Shown: piece by piece, positions 31,742-42,427 of the stretch
Layout of the letters: the number at the start of each line of letters is the position of its first letter
How positions within the stretch are numbered: position 1 is the stretch's first letter
NCBI GenBank assembly: GCA_003281505.1
Contig: QCBU01000009.1
Location: forward strand, 1-64,000
Source: Prochlorococcus sp. AG-347-J14
GTDB lineage: Bacteria; Cyanobacteriota; Cyanobacteriia; PCC-6307; Cyanobiaceae
Direction of reading: 5' to 3'
DNA: 64,000 nucleotides
The notes under the pieces: generated by a model
The model's input: the letters and a program-made list of their open reading frames with translations, nothing else
Told to the model about the DNA's origin: nothing
Databases searched by the model: none
Program-made: the position numbers and the translations under genes

Positions 31742-32657
31742 TTTCTACTAATTTTTCAATAACTTCCTCTGCAACATTTTTATTGGATAAATTTTCTATT
31801 TCTCTTAAACCTGTTGGACTGGTTACATTAATCTCGCTAAGCATTCCATTTATTACATCAATACCTACAAAAAATAAACCCTCATCTTTGAAGTGTTGAG
31901 ATAATTCTGAGCAGATACTTTTTTCTTTTTCTGTTAATAATGTGGGTTCAGCCTTGCCTCCCATCGCTAAATTACTCCTAAAATCGCCTCCTTGAGGAAT
32001 CCTATTTATTGATCCAATTGCTTCTCCGTTTACGATAATTATTCTTTTATCACCCTCTATGACTTCAGGAATAAATTTTTGCATCATAACGGGTAATTCT
32101 TCTTGAGAAGTGATTAATTCAATGATTGATTTAATTCCTGGAGAATTTTTATTTATCCTTATAACACCTTGACCACCTTTTCCTCCAAGAGGTTTTATAA
32201 CTACTTCATTATTTATATTTGCAAAATTAATAAGATCTTTTACCTTACTCGCAACTATTGTAGGTGCCATTAAGTGGCTGTATCTTAAAGCACCTAGCTT
32301 TTCATTCCACGCTCTTAACGATGAGGGTTTGTTAATTACTTTTACTCCTTTTCTTTCGGCAACTTCTAAAAGATGGGTTGCATATAAATAAGCCTCATTT
32401 ACAGGAGGATCTTTTCTCATCCAAATGCAATTAAATTCGGCGAGAGGTATGCAATCATTCTCTTTGAAGGAAATCCACGGAATTACTTCAACTTTTACCG
32501 AAGATGCCCATACTTCATCACCTCTAGCTTCCAGGTCTTGAGGAGTACAACTCCAGATTTCAATATTTTTTTTTGATGATGCTTGCATTAAAGCAGCAGT
32601 TGAATCTTTTAAGGGATTTATATTTTTAATTGGATCTATTACGAATAGAAATTTCAT
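31734..32657 (-). CDS. gshB: Glutathione synthetase
   Basis: ATP-grasp ligase that joins gamma-glutamylcysteine to glycine. The 307 residues match prokaryotic Gsh[21 protein letters not shown] at the N-terminus, [20 protein letters not shown], the ATP-grasp strand [15 protein letters not shown], and [20 protein letters not shown] at the end. The upstream grxC gene (5-bp gap, same strand) gives a small thiol-redox operon. Confidence 0.95.
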   Translation of the reverse strand: MKFLFVIDPIKNINPLKDSTAALMQASSKKNIEIWSCTPQDLEARGDEVWASSVKVEVIPWISFKENDCIPLAEFNCIWMRKDPPVNEAYLYATHLLEVAERKGVKVINKPSSLRAWNEKLGALRYSHLMAPTIVASKVKDLINFANINNEVVIKPLGGKGGQGVIRINKNSPGIKSIIELITSQEELPVMMQKFIPEVIEGDKRIIIVNGEAIGSINRIPQGGDFRSNLAMGGKAEPTLLTEKEKSICSELSQHFKDEGLFFVGIDVINGMLSEINVTSPTGLREIENLSNKNVAEEVIEKLVEII

Positions 32658-32662
32658 AAGAT

Positions 32663-32917
32663 CTAGTTTAGTAATGCTTCTAATTTATTTTCATTTTCTA
32701 ATGCGTAGAGATCATCGCAGCCTCCGATACCCTCATTATCTATAAATATTTGTGGTAATGTTCTTCTACCATCAGCTCTTTCAATCATCAATGCTCTGGC
32801 ATCTTCGTCACCATCTATTTTATATTCTGTAAAATTTACATTTTTTTTCTTGAGTAGTGATTTTGCTCGAATACAGAATGGGCAATATTGCCAAGTATAA
32901 ATTTCAACTTTGGACAT
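32663..32917 (-). CDS. grxC: Glutaredoxin (GrxC type)
   Basis: An 84-residue dithiol glutaredoxin with active site CPFC (Cys12, Cys15), the TLPQIFID cis-Pro region and the GGCDDL glutathione-binding motif. It reduces protein or mixed disulfides with glutathione made by the downstream gshB product. It is divergent from prfB. Confidence 0.95.
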   Translation of the reverse strand: MSKVEIYTWQYCPFCIRAKSLLKKKNVNFTEYKIDGDEDARALMIERADGRRTLPQIFIDNEGIGGCDDLYALENENKLEALLN

Positions 32918-32993
32918 TTTTTTAAAATAATACTTAGTTTATACTATTAAACAAAAGTGCTTGTTAGATTATAAATAACGATTAAATTCTATT

Positions 32994-34116
32994 TTGATAG
33001 ATATTACAGATTTCAAAAAAGATCTTTCGGAACTAACAGAGCGCCTGGGTAATGCTCAGGATTGTCTTTGACGTTCCAAGATTAAAAGCGAAAAGGAGAG
33101 AGTTAGAGCAAATTTCTGCTCAGCCTGAATTTTGGGAAAATCAAGAAGAAGCTAAAAAGCAAATGTTAATCCTTGATGATGTAAAAGCACAACTCGAATT
33201 GTTAGATAAATGGAAAACTTTTATTTCTGATGCTAATGCCTCTCTTGAGCTTTATTCTCTAGAACCCGAAGAGGAAATGATTCTAGAATCGCAGCTGGGA
33301 TTAAAGAAATTAAGAGAGAATTTGGATAAATGGGAATTTGAAAGATTGTTATGTGGTGAATACGATAAGGAAGGAGCAGTAGTTTCTATTAACGCAGGTG
33401 CGGGTGGAACAGATGCGCAGGATTGGGTAGAGATATTATTAAGAATGTACTCAAGATGGGCCGATAATAATCAAATGAGCCTTGTCATTAATGAATTATC
33501 TCAAGGAGAAGAAGCAGGTATTAAAAGTGTAACGTTCGAAATTGATGGAAAATATGCATATGGCTATTTGCAACATGAAAAAGGAACTCATAGATTAGTA
33601 AGAATTTCTCCTTTCAATGCCAATGGCAAAAGACAAACCAGCTTTGCTGGGGTAGAGGTTATGCCAAAATTAGATGATAATATTTCACTTGATATACCTG
33701 AAAAAGATTTAGAAATCACAACAAGTAGATCCGGTGGAGCTGGAGGACAAAATGTTAATAAAGTAGAAACAGCAGTGAGAATTGTTCATTTGCCTTCAGG
33801 GATTTCAGTAAGATGTACTCAAGAAAGATCTCAATTACAAAATAAAGAAAAAGCTATGTTACTTTTAAAGTCTAAACTATTAGTGATTGCTAAAGAACAA
33901 CGAGCTGCTGAAGTCGCTGATATTAAAGGTGATATTGTGGAAGCTGCATGGGGCAATCAAATAAGAAATTATGTTTTCCATCCCTATCAAATGGTAAAAG
34001 ATCTTAGGACTATGCAGGAGACTAACGAGTTAGATAGTGTTTTAGATGGTGGACTTGAACCATTTATTCATGAATTATTACGTATAAATATTTCTTCTAA
34101 TGAATCTCTAGAATAA
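32994..34116 (+). CDS. prfB: Peptide chain release factor 2, with programmed +1 frameshift
   Basis: RF2 recognises UAA and UGA. The gene has two overlapping frames. A short first frame starts at TTG 32994, reads 25 codons ([20 protein letters not shown] then AQDCL) and stops at TGA 33069-33071. Shifting +1 at CTT-T gives D-V-P-R-L-K and reading to 34116, for a total of about 373 residues, the usual RF2 length. In the composite, SPF (about 205-207) is the RF2-specific codon-recognition tripeptide and GGQ (about 250-252) is the hydrolysis motif. Starting at the internal ATG 33052 would lose the conserved N-terminus. It leads a plus-strand run through ybeY, dgkA and trpG. Confidence 0.93.
33054..33075 (+). 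promoter_or_regulatory. RF2 autoregulatory recoding site
   Basis: The slippery site CTT-TGA-C (33066-33072) matches the classical RF2 frameshift heptamer. A purine-rich CAGGA (33057-33061) precedes it, a possible weak internal Shine-Dalgarno, though it is more distant and weaker than the E. coli element. When RF2 is scarce, the slow UGA favours slipping into the +1 frame, so RF2 controls its own level. Confidence 0.9.
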
Positions 34117-34119
34117 CTA

Positions 34120-34302
34120 ATGGAAAATAAAAACGAAATTTTAGAAAAAAAAGTTTCTCCTCCAAGCTTTATAAAGCTTGCTATGAGAAATATGGTAAGG
34201 AAAGGCTCAAAAAGTATTTCTCATTTTTCAATAACCTTTCTTGTTTTAATTGGGATATTAATACTTGTGGCCACAATAGGTAAGCCCAATATTCCAGTTT
34301 AA
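34120..34302 (+). CDS. Small single-pass membrane protein, conserved hypothetical
   Basis: A 60-residue protein with a polar, basic N-terminus (PPSFIKLAMRNMVRKGSKS, about 14-32) and one hydrophobic segment (about 35-54, HFSITFLVLIGILILVATIG). The ATG is 3 bp after the prfB stop and 6 bp lie before ybeY, so it is embedded in an operon. I recall similar small proteins at this position in other cyanobacteria, but no function. The positive region before the helix predicts a cytoplasmic N-terminus. Confidence 0.7.
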   Translation: MENKNEILEKKVSPPSFIKLAMRNMVRKGSKSISHFSITFLVLIGILILVATIGKPNIPV

Positions 34303-34308
34303 GAATGT

Positions 34309-34848
34309 ATGAAAGAAAATATTATTTCTGAAATAAATTTAGATTTGGTTTTTCAATGTAATGATTTCTCTCAATTTTCAAATAAGTTAAAAGATACTAA
34401 AACTCATCTTATTTTTGAATCTATTTTTTGGGAGAAAGTTTTTTTATCTTGGATAAATACTATATTAAAAAAAGAGGATTATGAATTACCAAATTATATT
34501 TTTGAAAAAAAATCTTTTTCATTAGGCTTACAGATAATATCTAATCAAGAAATTGCTTCTTTGAATAAGAAATGGATGCAAAAAAATGGTCCAACTGATG
34601 TTCTATCTTTTCCAATTATTTCTGATGAATCTCTAAATAATTTAGATCATATAGAGTTGGGAGATATTTTTATATCATTAGAGATGGCACTTGAGCAATC
34701 TTATGAATATAAACATTCAATCTATAGAGAGATGATCTGGTTGGCTAGTCATGGATTTTTACATCTTTTGGGATGGGAACACAATAATGAGCATGATTTA
34801 AAAAATATGTTAAATTTCCAAGAATATTTAATTACTCGATTAGATTAA
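34309..34848 (+). CDS. ybeY: Endoribonuclease YbeY
   Basis: Zn-dependent RNase for 16S rRNA 3'-end maturation and ribosome quality control. The HGxxHLxGWxH metal motif is complete: [11 protein letters not shown] with His148, His152 and His158, and TDVLSFP is also present. At 179 residues it is slightly longer than the usual ~155-170 because of an N-terminal extension. It lies between the small membrane protein and dgkA, as ybeY-dgkA pairs often do. Confidence 0.94.
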   Translation: MKENIISEINLDLVFQCNDFSQFSNKLKDTKTHLIFESIFWEKVFLSWINTILKKEDYELPNYIFEKKSFSLGLQIISNQEIASLNKKWMQKNGPTDVLSFPIISDESLNNLDHIELGDIFISLEMALEQSYEYKHSIYREMIWLASHGFLHLLGWEHNNEHDLKNMLNFQEYLITRLD

Positions 34849-34854
34849 AAATCA

Positions 34855-35265
34855 ATGAAAAAAAAAATAAACTATTTAGAAAATAGAAAAGAATCATACA
34901 AAACTTCTAGTAATGTATTTATGAGTTTTAAGTATGCTTTCAGTGGTATTAGTTATGTATTAAAAACTTCAAGAAATTTTAAAATTCAATTAATTTTTGC
35001 AGTTACAAGTTTAATAATTGGTTTTTTACTCAAAATTAGTCTAAGTAATTATGTTATTTTGATCGCAACAATAATGTCTGTTTTAATATTAGAAATATTG
35101 AACACATCTATTGAATCAATCGCTGACTTAGTAGTGAAAAAAGAATTTAGTATTTTGGCTAAAATTTCAAAAGATACCTCTGCAGGAGCAGTATTATTAG
35201 CTTCCATTAATTCTGTTATTATTGCTGTATTTATCTTTGTTCCTAAAATAAAGTTGTTATTTTAA
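34855..35265 (+). CDS. dgkA: Diacylglycerol kinase / undecaprenol kinase family
   Basis: Small integral-membrane lipid kinase of 136 residues with three transmembrane segments. The active-site strip EILNTSIESIADLV contains the conserved Glu and Asn of the DgkA family. Family members phosphorylate diacylglycerol or undecaprenol; the substrate cannot be told from sequence. The N-terminal ~30 residues are polar. It starts 6 bp after ybeY. Confidence 0.9.
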   Translation: MKKKINYLENRKESYKTSSNVFMSFKYAFSGISYVLKTSRNFKIQLIFAVTSLIIGFLLKISLSNYVILIATIMSVLILEILNTSIESIADLVVKKEFSILAKISKDTSAGAVLLASINSVIIAVFIFVPKIKLLF

Positions 35266-35277
35266 ATCCATATAAAT

Positions 35278-35874
35278 ATGTTTCTTGTTATTGATAATTA
35301 CGATAGTTTTACTTATAACCTTGTTCAATATTTAGGAGAACTTTCAGTTGAGCATGAAATAACTAAAGAATTAATAGTTAAAAGAAATGATGAAATTACT
35401 CTAGAAGAAATTATCAAACTAAATCCTGGGGGAATTCTCTTATCTCCAGGTCCAGGTAATCCAGATCAATCTGGAATTTGTCTGCCAATTCTAAAAAAAT
35501 TATCTAAAAATATTCCAACCTTGGGAGTTTGTTTAGGTCATCAAGCTTTGGCCCAAGCTTTTGGAGGTAAGGTTATAGTTGGGAAAGAACTTATGCATGG
35601 TAAGACATCCAAAATATTTCATAATCAAAAAGGATTGTTTAAAGATATCGAGACTCCATTTGTGGCTACTAGATATCATAGTCTTATAGTTGATTCAAGT
35701 TCTTTACCATCTTGTTTCGATATAACTGCGACTTTAGAAGACTCAACAATTATGGCTATCTCTCATAAAGAATATAAACATTTACATGGGGTACAGTTCC
35801 ATCCTGAAAGTGTGTTGACGCAATTTGGTCATAAATTAATTAGTAATTTTCTAAAAATGGCTGAACAAAAGTAA
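35278..35874 (+). CDS. trpG: Anthranilate synthase glutamine amidotransferase (TrpG/PabA)
   Basis: Class I glutamine amidotransferase of 198 residues that supplies ammonia to anthranilate synthase, and probably also to aminodeoxychorismate synthase. The catalytic triad is visible: Cys85 in GVCLGHQA, and His175 and Glu177 in GVQFHPES; the oxyanion loop is LLSPGPGNP. The partner TrpE is not in this window. It sits 12 bp after dgkA. Confidence 0.92.
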   Translation: MFLVIDNYDSFTYNLVQYLGELSVEHEITKELIVKRNDEITLEEIIKLNPGGILLSPGPGNPDQSGICLPILKKLSKNIPTLGVCLGHQALAQAFGGKVIVGKELMHGKTSKIFHNQKGLFKDIETPFVATRYHSLIVDSSSLPSCFDITATLEDSTIMAISHKEYKHLHGVQFHPESVLTQFGHKLISNFLKMAEQK

Positions 35875-35891
35875 AATAAAAAAAAATTAAT

Positions 35892-36620
35892 ATGATGATT
35901 TCTCAAATTAAAAACTTTTTATTTTTGATATTAGTTAGCTCTTTTCTACCTACGTCATTGTTGGCAAGGAACTTAGGAATAAAAAGTTTGGGACATAGTA
36001 GTTTTTTAATTACTAGTGCAGATAAATCTATTCTTATAAATCCCTTTAAAGCAATAGGTTGTGCAAGTAATTTAAAGGAGTCAAAAGAAGTCAACGTAGA
36101 TTTTATTTTGGCTAGTTCTAGGCTTCCAGATGAAGGATATAACCCTAATGATCAATTAATGTTCGTTGACCCAGGAATCTATCAATTTGAGGATATTTTA
36201 TTAAATGGAATTTCCGTACCACATGACAGAGTAGATGGAAGGAGATTTGGGATGGCAACTGTTTGGAGTTGGGAGCAGAATGATCTTAAAATTGTTCATA
36301 TGGGAGGAGCTGCTGGTGATATTGATATAAACAGTCAAATTATTTTGTCTAGTCCAGATATATTGTTTATTTCAATTGGAGGAGGAATAAAATCTTACAA
36401 TGGTAAAGAAGCTTCAAAAATAGTTAAGCTTCTAAAACCTAATGTAGTTATTCCTGTTCACTTTGAAAGCGGCAAAAAAATTAATAAAGAATGTGATTTC
36501 TCAAATGCTGATTTATTTATCGAAAATATGAAAGATTTTAAAGTAAAGTATGTTGGAAAAGATTTTCAAATAAAACCTAAAAGAATCGATCAAAATACAA
36601 TTTATATTTTCAGTAATTAA
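35892..36620 (+). CDS. Secreted metallo-beta-lactamase-fold protein with degenerate metal motif
   Basis: A 242-residue protein with an N-terminal signal-like segment (about 5-25). The strand motifs KSLGHSSFLITSADKSILIN (31-50) and VVIPVHFES (185-193) resemble the UlaG-type metallo-beta-lactamase fold. However, the HxHxDH metal-binding stretch expected after the second strand is replaced by LASSRLPDEGYN (73-84). His111, His136 and His190 are retained. It may therefore bind metal differently or have lost hydrolase activity. The substrate is unknown. It follows trpG by 17 bp and overlaps hisC by 4 bp tail to tail. Confidence 0.7.
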   Translation: MMISQIKNFLFLILVSSFLPTSLLARNLGIKSLGHSSFLITSADKSILINPFKAIGCASNLKESKEVNVDFILASSRLPDEGYNPNDQLMFVDPGIYQFEDILLNGISVPHDRVDGRRFGMATVWSWEQNDLKIVHMGGAAGDIDINSQIILSSPDILFISIGGGIKSYNGKEASKIVKLLKPNVVIPVHFESGKKINKECDFSNADLFIENMKDFKVKYVGKDFQIKPKRIDQNTIYIFSN

Positions 36621-37726
36621 TTTTTTAAATCTAATATCTTGTAATTGTCCCAGAAAAAAATCATTTGTTCTTTAGTTCCAATACTAACCCTTATAGAATT
36701 ACCAATATCTTTTTTGTTTTCCATACTTCTAATAAGAATACCTTTTTCTCTCATCTGTTGTATTAAGATTTTAGGATCTTTTTTTGGCCAAATTAAGAAA
36801 TAATTACCTCCACTAAAGTGAGTTCTGATTTTTGTTGATTTAAATTTATTTAAAATCCATTCCCTCGCCTTTTTTACTTCTAAAACATAATTATCAATAT
36901 ATGATTTGTTTTTAAGTGCTGCTAATGCAGCTGTTATAGCAAAGCTGTTTACATCATATGGTCCTGTAACTTTATTAATGTACTGAATTAAACTTTTATT
37001 GCCAAAAGTAAAACCTATTCTTAAACCAGCTAGACCCGCAGTTTTTGAAAGAGATTGGATTATTAGTATATTTTTATTCTTTTCAAAATCTATCGATTCA
37101 AGAAGACTATCTCCATTAAATTTTTCATATAGTTCATCAACAACTATTAATGAATCGTTATTAATATTGGCTAAATTAATTATTTCATGAGAACTTAGAA
37201 CAGTTCCTGTTGGATTATTTGGATTGCAAATAAATATTAACTTTGGATTATGCTTTATTATTTTTTCCCTAAATTCTTCGATAGGGAATAGAAAATTTTC
37301 TCCAATGTAAGAACAACTTATTTTTTTCATTCCTCGGATTTCTGCACAAGGAGAATAGTAACCAAAAGTTGGATTTGTGGTTAGAAATATCTGATCTTTT
37401 TCTCCAAAGCAATTGAAAATTGCATTTATTGCTGCATCTGCTCCATTGAAAATTCCGATTTCATCATTACCAAATTTTCTTGAATCAAGATATTTATCAC
37501 ATAAAAATTTTTTTAAAAAATTATATTCTGGATAAATTGATATCTCATCTAATTTTATCGCTTTTAATGCCTCTAAAACCTTAGGACTTGGACCTAAAGT
37601 ATTTTCATTAAAGTCTAAGCGGAGTAAATTTCTTCTATTTTCTAAAGGTGCAGAGTAAGACTGCATATTTATTATTTCTTCTCTTGGTTTTGGGAAAAGA
37701 TTATTTAATGGATCAAAATCATTCAT
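36617..37726 (-). CDS. hisC: HisC-like aminotransferase
   Basis: Class I/II PLP aminotransferase of 369 residues, most like histidinol-phosphate aminotransferase. The motifs LDFNENTLGPSP at the N-terminus, CNPNNPTGTV (168-177), VVDELYEKF and SLSKTAGLAGLRIG with PLP Lys228 are present. The start ATG overlaps the argS stop by one base (TAATG). Aromatic-amino-acid transamination is a possible alternative role. A second, CobC/CobD-like aminotransferase lies at 51465-52586. Confidence 0.82.
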   Translation of the reverse strand: MNDFDPLNNLFPKPREEIINMQSYSAPLENRRNLLRLDFNENTLGPSPKVLEALKAIKLDEISIYPEYNFLKKFLCDKYLDSRKFGNDEIGIFNGADAAINAIFNCFGEKDQIFLTTNPTFGYYSPCAEIRGMKKISCSYIGENFLFPIEEFREKIIKHNPKLIFICNPNNPTGTVLSSHEIINLANINNDSLIVVDELYEKFNGDSLLESIDFEKNKNILIIQSLSKTAGLAGLRIGFTFGNKSLIQYINKVTGPYDVNSFAITAALAALKNKSYIDNYVLEVKKAREWILNKFKSTKIRTHFSGGNYFLIWPKKDPKILIQQMREKGILIRSMENKKDIGNSIRVSIGTKEQMIFFWDNYKILDLKN

Positions 37727-39540
37727 TACATTCTTTCTAAAGTTTCAATTCCTAAAAGCTCTAAGCTTAATTTTAGTGTTTTTGCAGTTAGGTCACATAA
37801 ATTAAGCCTAGAGATTTTTATATTTTTTTCTTCTTTGAGGATTGGAACTTGATCATAGAATCTATTAAAAGTCTGACATAGCTCGAACAGATAATTGCAT
37901 AATCTATTTGGCATTAAGTCTTTTTCAATAGAAATTATGACTTCATCAAACCTAAGTAATTTTCTGATAAGTTTCCACTCAGATTTATGTTCATAATTTA
38001 CGTACTGAAAATCTTTAGATTCATAAACAAAATCATTTTTTCTTTTAATTCCTAAAATTCTTACAAGTGTATATAACAAATAAGGAGCAGTATTACCATT
38101 AAGGGAAAGCATTTTATCAAAACTAAATTGATAATTAGTAATCCTATTTTGACTTAAATCTGCATACTTAACAGCTCCTAATCCAATAATTCTTGAAGTA
38201 TTTGCTATAAACTCTTCGGTCTCATAACGATCTTCATCTTCTAATCTTTTCAATAAATCTTCTTTTGCTCTTCTAACTGCTTCATTTAATAAATCTTTCA
38301 GGCGTATTGTTTCACCTTCTCTTGTCTTTAGTTTTTTGCCATCAATTCCTTGAACTAACCCAAAAGGGACATGGTCTACTTGACAATTTTGTGGGATCCA
38401 TTTTGCTTTTTTTGCAACTTGAAAAACTCCAGCAAAATGATTTGCTTGCCCATGATCAGTTACATAAATAATTCTTGAAGCATCATCGCCATTAGGAGAT
38501 TTATTGAATCTGTATCTTATAGCAGCAAGATCTGTGGTGGCATAATTAAAACCTCCATCTTTTTTTTGTATAATTAGCGGTAAAGGTTTGCCTTCTTTAT
38601 TAGTCATCCCATCTAAAAATACACATTTTGCTCCTTGATCTTCTACTAACATTTTTTCTAAATTCAAATCATCAATAACTGATTTTAAGAAGGGATTATA
38701 AAAAGATTCACCTCTTTCTTCTATTTTTATTTTTAAATTTTTATAAATTTCATCAAATTCTTTTCTTGATTGATCACATAATAATTTCCAAGCTTTAATC
38801 GATTTAATATCTCCACTTTGTAACTTAACTACTTCCTCTCTAGATCTTTTTTGGAATTCAGATTCATTATCAAATCTTTTTTTTGATTCTTTATAAAATT
38901 CAACTAAATCACTTATCTTGATCTTTCCTATTTCTTCTAGATCATTTGAATATAAATCTTTGAGCTGAGTAATAAGCATGCCAAATTGTGTTCCCCAATC
39001 ACCAACATGATTGAGTCTTAATACTTCATAACCTCTTAACTCGAAAATTCTAGATATTGAGTCACCTATTATTGTTGATCTTAAATGCCCTACATGCATT
39101 TCTTTAGCAATATTAGGGCTAGAAAAATCTACAATAACTTTATTGGACAAACCACTATCTAAATCTTTTCTAATTAGAGGTATACCAGCCCTATTGCATT
39201 GAATATTTGACTTAATTTTATTTATTAGAACCTCATCTTTTAATTTTATATTTATAAATCCAGGTCCAGCTATTTCTAGACTCTTACATAATTTTGCTAT
39301 GCTTTTATTTTTATTTAAAAGGTTAATAAAATCATTAGAAATATCTCTTGGGTTCTTTTTATATATTTTAGATAAACTTAAACAAACATTACATTGATAA
39401 TCACCAAATTCCTCTTTTGATGATTGTGTAATTAAATTCTTGCTAAGAATTGCGAATTCTCCTTTTTTATCATTTTTTTCAAGACTATCTAAAAGAGATT
39501 GTTCAAATTGTTTTGTTAATTCTTTAAAAATGATTAGCAT
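37726..39540 (-). CDS. argS: Arginyl-tRNA synthetase
   Basis: Class I synthetase of 604 residues that charges tRNA-Arg. The HIGH motif is HVGH (149-152) within [17 protein letters not shown], and a KMSK-like region is [12 protein letters not shown]. An Arg-S N-terminal domain precedes the catalytic core, and the C-terminal DALR-type anticodon-binding domain ends with [14 protein letters not shown]. It overlaps hisC by one base. Length is usual for the family. Confidence 0.97.
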   Translation of the reverse strand: MLIIFKELTKQFEQSLLDSLEKNDKKGEFAILSKNLITQSSKEEFGDYQCNVCLSLSKIYKKNPRDISNDFINLLNKNKSIAKLCKSLEIAGPGFINIKLKDEVLINKIKSNIQCNRAGIPLIRKDLDSGLSNKVIVDFSSPNIAKEMHVGHLRSTIIGDSISRIFELRGYEVLRLNHVGDWGTQFGMLITQLKDLYSNDLEEIGKIKISDLVEFYKESKKRFDNESEFQKRSREEVVKLQSGDIKSIKAWKLLCDQSRKEFDEIYKNLKIKIEERGESFYNPFLKSVIDDLNLEKMLVEDQGAKCVFLDGMTNKEGKPLPLIIQKKDGGFNYATTDLAAIRYRFNKSPNGDDASRIIYVTDHGQANHFAGVFQVAKKAKWIPQNCQVDHVPFGLVQGIDGKKLKTREGETIRLKDLLNEAVRRAKEDLLKRLEDEDRYETEEFIANTSRIIGLGAVKYADLSQNRITNYQFSFDKMLSLNGNTAPYLLYTLVRILGIKRKNDFVYESKDFQYVNYEHKSEWKLIRKLLRFDEVIISIEKDLMPNRLCNYLFELCQTFNRFYDQVPILKEEKNIKISRLNLCDLTAKTLKLSLELLGIETLERM

Positions 39541-39567
39541 TAATTATTCAATTATTTATCTATATGA

Positions 39568-40434
39568 TTAATTAATATAACGCATACTCAAATCAATCCA
39601 ATTACTTTTGGTGATTGAAGAACTTGTTGAAATCAAATCAATACCTTTTATTAGATATTTACTAATTTCTTGAGGGTTTATTCCAGAAACTTCTATTATC
39701 AAATTTTTATTGACTTCTTTTTGCAGACTATTAATTGATAACTCTCTTAATTCTTGAACGTTTTTTTTGATTATTTCAGGACTAAGTTCATCTAATAAGA
39801 CACTATCCGCTCCTGCTAATACTGCTTCTTTTGCCTGGTCGATATTCTCAGCTTCAATTATGATATGAGTTGTAAAAGGCGAATTTAGGCGAATATTTTG
39901 TACTGCATTCTTAAGATTATCTGTCCATGCAATATGATTTTCTTTGATCATAGCAGCATCGTATAATCCCATTCTATGATTTACTCCACCTCCGCATTTG
40001 AATGCATATTTTTCAAATATTCTTAAGCCAGGAGTCGTTTTCCTAGTATCTGCTAATTTTATATTTGTGCCTTCTAATTTATCTGTAAGATTCTTTGTAT
40101 ATGTTGATATTCCAGATAAATGCATTGCTATATTTAAGCTGATCCTTTCACTAGCGAGTAAACTTTTTGCAGGCCCATATATTTCTAAGAGTTTTTGATC
40201 TTTAACAAATTTATCTCCATCAGAGATATTAAATTTTGGACTGATTTTTAAATCAATTTTTCTAAAAATTTCTTTTATAATTTCAACCCCGCAGAATATA
40301 CCCTCTTCTTTTGCAATCCAATATGCATTACCATTCTCTTCTGTAATAGAGGAACTTGTAAGATCTCCCCTACCTATATCTTCATCGATCCAATTATCAA
40401 TGATTTTACTTATTATTGGAGTATTTAAATCCAC
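39568..40434 (-). CDS. nadC: Quinolinate phosphoribosyltransferase (carboxylating)
   Basis: Converts quinolinate and PRPP to nicotinate mononucleotide in NAD synthesis. The 288 residues carry DIGRGDLTS near the N-terminus, RKTTPGLRIFEKYAFKCGGG with conserved Arg/Lys residues for PRPP and quinolinate, and IIIEAENIDQAKEAVLAGAD. It lies between argS and mnmE on the same strand, with 82 bp on the upstream side. Confidence 0.95.
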   Translation of the reverse strand: MDLNTPIISKIIDNWIDEDIGRGDLTSSSITEENGNAYWIAKEEGIFCGVEIIKEIFRKIDLKISPKFNISDGDKFVKDQKLLEIYGPAKSLLASERISLNIAMHLSGISTYTKNLTDKLEGTNIKLADTRKTTPGLRIFEKYAFKCGGGVNHRMGLYDAAMIKENHIAWTDNLKNAVQNIRLNSPFTTHIIIEAENIDQAKEAVLAGADSVLLDELSPEIIKKNVQELRELSINSLQKEVNKNLIIEVSGINPQEISKYLIKGIDLISTSSSITKSNWIDLSMRYIN

Positions 40435-40516
40435 TAAACTAAGAAATAATTAATTAATAAAAATCAAACTGAAGTTAGAGAATCAACTATATATCACTAT
40501 GTAATTTAACTCAAAT

Positions 40517-41899
40517 TTATTTACCAATACAAAACTTAGAAAAAATATTATCTAGAAGTTCCTCTGTTAATTCTTGACCAGTTATTTTAGATAAGTTTTG
40601 AATTCCATCTCTCAGCTCAATTGATAACAAATCAAATGGCAATTTATTTTCAATTATTTCATCAGTATCATTTAAATTAGATAAGCAAGCAGATAAATTT
40701 GTTAGATGTCTTTCGTTTAAAAATATATTGATATTTTCTACTTGTTTTAATCCGCATTTTTTTATAATTGTTTCTATTAATAATCTTTCACCATCATTAT
40801 TCTTAATACTCATAAGAATTGTGTTTTTTAACTCATTTGAATTAATATTTTTGCAATCAATTAAATCTTTTTTATTGCCCAAAATAGTAATTAATTTTTC
40901 TTTGGGGATTTCTTGTATTATTTTTTTATCTTCTTCATTAAATCCTTCTTCAAGACTATAAATATAAATTATAAAATCTGACTCTTTTATTTTCCCAAAA
41001 CTTTTTTTAATTCCAATACTTTCAATTTGTTCATGAGTTTCTCTTATGCCAGCAGTATCAATTATTTTCATTGGAATATCATTAATAGTTAAATTAACTT
41101 CAATAACATCTCTAGTTGTTCCAGGAATATTAGTTACGATTGCTTTCTCTTTTTTTGCAAGCAAATTTAATAAAGAGCTTTTACCAACATTTGTTTTACC
41201 TATAAGCGCAATGGATATTCCATTGTGAATATATGCATTTCTTTTTGCATTTTCTATTAGTAATTCTATTTTTTCTTTGACTTTTTTAATGTTTTTTAGA
41301 TATTTGGTGTAATCAAAATCTGTGAAGTCTTCTTCAAAATCAACTCTCGCTTCTATTTCGCAAAGTTGATTTATAAGGTCATTTTTAATATCATCAATTT
41401 TTTTCTTTATTTCTCCTTGAACCCCGCTAAAGGCTAACTCTGCTGATCTGGTATTGCTTGCATTAATTAATTGATTAATCGACTCGGCTTGAGTAAGGTC
41501 TATTTTTCCATTAAGAAAAGCTCTTTGACTAAATTCTCCTGGGTTTGCAAGTCTAACTCTAGAATTACTAGATAATAATATCTTTAAAACTTTATTTACT
41601 ATGATAATTCCGCCATGGCAATGAAGTTCAACTACATCCTCTCCTGTGAAGCTATTTGGGGATTTCATCACTAAAATTAAAACCTCATCTATAAATTTAT
41701 TTTGTTTATTTTCCTGAATAAAACCACGAAAAACCCTATTTGATTCCCATGCATATTTAGATTTAGTTTGAACAATCTTTTTGCAAGAATTTATTGCGTC
41801 TTTCCCTGATACTCTTATTATCGCAACTCCTCCCTTCCCAATACTTATAGCTGAAGCAATTGCGGCTATCGTATCTTCTGTAGTAACTATCGAATCCAT
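40517..41899 (-). CDS. mnmE: tRNA modification GTPase MnmE
   Basis: With MnmG it builds the cmnm5 group at U34 of several tRNAs. The 460 residues show the formyl-THF-binding N-terminal domain, a helical domain, and an embedded G domain with the G1 motif GKTNVGKSS (234-242), IPGTTRD (G2), DTAGI (G3) and GNKKDL (G4). The terminal CIGK, with its reactive Cys, is intact. Confidence 0.96.
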   Translation of the reverse strand: MDSIVTTEDTIAAIASAISIGKGGVAIIRVSGKDAINSCKKIVQTKSKYAWESNRVFRGFIQENKQNKFIDEVLILVMKSPNSFTGEDVVELHCHGGIIIVNKVLKILLSSNSRVRLANPGEFSQRAFLNGKIDLTQAESINQLINASNTRSAELAFSGVQGEIKKKIDDIKNDLINQLCEIEARVDFEEDFTDFDYTKYLKNIKKVKEKIELLIENAKRNAYIHNGISIALIGKTNVGKSSLLNLLAKKEKAIVTNIPGTTRDVIEVNLTINDIPMKIIDTAGIRETHEQIESIGIKKSFGKIKESDFIIYIYSLEEGFNEEDKKIIQEIPKEKLITILGNKKDLIDCKNINSNELKNTILMSIKNNDGERLLIETIIKKCGLKQVENINIFLNERHLTNLSACLSNLNDTDEIIENKLPFDLLSIELRDGIQNLSKITGQELTEELLDNIFSKFCIGK

Positions 41900-41965
41900 C
41901 TCTCGCTTTGTTATGGATAATTAAGTAAGATTATCAAGAATTTAATTTTGAAATTTTCTTTCTGA

Positions 41966-42409
41966 ATGAGATTTAAAAGAGATATTACCTATAAGAAAAT
42001 TCTATCATTATTTAGGAGTCAGAATGGAAGTCCTTTCTTTAATGCTAAAGGTTTAGCTATAGGGGTATTTAGTGGTTGCTTTCCATTTTTTGGTTTTCAG
42101 ACTTTAATGGGAGTATTTTTTGCGAAAATAGCTAAGGGAAATATTGTATTAGCTGCAATTGGTACCTGGATCAGCAACCCTTTTACTTATATTCCACTTT
42201 ATTATTTTAACTATAAAGTTGGTTCGATTTTTTTAAATAATCCTTCTAATAAAATTCTTGAAAAAAGTTTAGTTATTGATGACTTATGGAAACAAGGTAG
42301 AATTTTTTCCTTAAAATTACTCTTAGGTTCATCTTGCGTAGGTATTTTATTAGCTTTGATTTGCGGCAGTATTGTTTTCTTTATCTACAAGATAAAAAGT
42401 AAAAGATAG
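41966..42409 (+). CDS. DUF2062 membrane protein
   Basis: A 147-residue protein with two or three hydrophobic segments and the DUF2062 signature region (LAIGVFSGCFPFFGFQTLMG and IGTWISNPFTYIPLYYFNYK). No activity is known for the family; members occur near lipid and cell-wall genes in other bacteria. It is divergent from mnmE (66 bp) and convergent with spoT (18 bp). Confidence 0.8.
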   Translation: MRFKRDITYKKILSLFRSQNGSPFFNAKGLAIGVFSGCFPFFGFQTLMGVFFAKIAKGNIVLAAIGTWISNPFTYIPLYYFNYKVGSIFLNNPSNKILEKSLVIDDLWKQGRIFSLKLLLGSSCVGILLALICGSIVFFIYKIKSKR

Positions 42410-42427
42410 ATTGATCTGATTTTAAAA

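Noticed and set aside
33052..34116. prfB starting at the internal ATG 33052
   Set aside because: It omits the conserved N-terminus that the upstream TTG frame plus the CTT-TGA-C shift restores.
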